From: Tulasnella sp. 424
Lineage: Eukaryota; Basidiomycota; Agaricomycetes; Cantharellales; Tulasnellaceae
Direction of reading: 5' to 3'
Length of the DNA stretch: 64,000 bases
NCBI GenBank assembly: GCA_019633425.1
Contig: WSUB01000003.1
Coordinates: 65,480-129,479 of the forward strand
The notes beneath the pieces are model-generated. The model searched no databases and was not told the DNA's origin. It saw nothing but the letters and a program-made list of their open reading frames with translations. The stretch's first letter is position 1, and every line of letters begins with the position of its first letter. This document shows positions 63,546-64,000 of the stretch, piece after piece. The position numbers were made by a program, and so were the translations under genes.

Positions 63546-64000
63546 ATGTCGCCATCTGACTTCGGCTTTCTCGCTAATGACAACCTACCGTCTCGCGAGC
63601 ACATCGTGGCCATGTGCGAAGCGGCCGGGTACGACCGCACCGGAATCCCCTTCCCCAACCAGCCTGGCGAGCCCATCGTCGCCTGGGTCAAGTACGGCCC
63701 GAACGTCAGAATGGCCGAGGCGTTGACGCAGGACTGGGTTGCAAAGGAGTTCAACGCCAAACCAGAGGCCGACGTGCGGGTCCCTCGGGTCTACGACGCT
63801 TTCTCGATGGCCTACCCCGATTGGCCCATCGGATACATAGTCATGGAGTACATTGACGCTCCAGACTGCACCAACAGGGACGTCAAGCTGGTGGCGCAGG
63901 CTGTTCAGACGCTTATTAGCGTCAGAGGTCCAAGCTCTGCGCCCGGACCGGTCGGTGGAGGTCCCGTTGTACACTGGTTCTTCGTCGACGAGCGGACATC
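63546..64000 (+). CDS. kinase-like protein, 5' part (cut by window end)
   Basis: The ATG at 63546 opens a frame that continues past the window. The product begins MSPSDFGFLANDNLPSREHI and includes RVPRVYDAFSMAYPDWPIGY and IVMEYIDAPDC. The V-P-x-V-Y-x-x-F and YIVMEYI segments match the N-lobe and hinge of the fungal kinase-like/APH-like phosphotransferase families found in large numbers in Agaricomycetes. The catalytic loop would lie outside the window, so activity cannot be judged. A long minus-strand frame (63585-63974) opposite it is a shadow caused by codon bias. Confidence 0.75.
   Translation, partial: MSPSDFGFLANDNLPSREHIVAMCEAAGYDRTGIPFPNQPGEPIVAWVKYGPNVRMAEALTQDWVAKEFNAKPEADVRVPRVYDAFSMAYPDWPIGYIVMEYIDAPDCTNRDVKLVAQAVQTLISVRGPSSAPGPVGGGPVVHWFFVDERT

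Noticed and set aside
63585..63974. 129-codon minus-strand frame
   Set aside because: It lies opposite the kinase-like coding region and is explained by GC-rich third positions; no domain.

Overview
The window is nuclear DNA of a filamentous fungus, most likely an Agaricomycete (Basidiomycota). Genes are split by short introns of about 50 to 90 nt with GTRNGT donors. The gene set is eukaryotic: Aurora kinase, YPK1-type AGC kinase, BMS1, tubulin cofactor D, V-ATPase B, POL12, DAD1, YAE1 and a CSC1 channel. It also carries lineage-specific families typical of mushroom-forming fungi, namely F-box-like proteins, membrane-anchored galactose-binding-like proteins and YABBY-like HMG proteins. The species cannot be named from the sequence alone.

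Left third (1-25.5 kb). Bases about 640-9560 are an old head-to-tail duplication with a unit of about 4.3-4.7 kb. Each unit carries a short minus-strand gene for an unrecognised protein with a C-terminal PPPPY motif, plus long stretches of conserved sequence without a convincing gene. A third, broken copy of the gene's 3' end lies at about 1190-1800. A tRNA-Asn(GTT) gene with an 11-nt intron follows at 10.4 kb. Then come, all on the minus strand, a CSC1/OSCA-type mechanosensitive channel gene (10.66-16.19 kb), a YPK1/Gad8 kinase (16.8-19.1 kb) and a tandem pair of small two-exon genes of unknown function (19.6-20.0 and 22.8-23.1 kb). The spaces around that pair are gene-poor and partly degenerate.

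Central third (25.5-47 kb). This is a dense block of mostly housekeeping genes: Aurora kinase and BMS1 (plus), tubulin cofactor D (minus, with its stop 51 bp from that of BMS1), V-ATPase subunit B (plus, head-to-head with cofactor D over 162 bp), a ZIP-family transporter (plus), a 78-residue I9-type proteinase inhibitor (minus), a YABBY/HMG-like nuclear protein (minus), a single-pass membrane protein (plus) and a type I membrane protein with duplicated galactose-binding-like domains (minus).

Right third (47-64 kb). Five F-box-like paralogues lie in tandem on the minus strand (47.6-58.1 kb). All start with an 11-nt first coding exon. The first two sit in a recent 2.34-kb tandem duplication and lack the C-terminal region of the others. 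The fifth has a frameshift at a seven-base homopolymer. The array is followed by DAD1 (minus), YAE1 (plus), POL12 (plus) and the 5' part of a kinase-like gene cut by the window end.

The less ordinary content is in three independent tandem expansions: the PPxY proteins, the small KYAT-motif proteins and the F-box proteins. PPxY motifs are ligands for WW-domain ubiquitin ligases, and F-box proteins are SCF ligase adaptors. That both adaptor-like families are expanding here is suggestive, but a functional link between them is only an inference.
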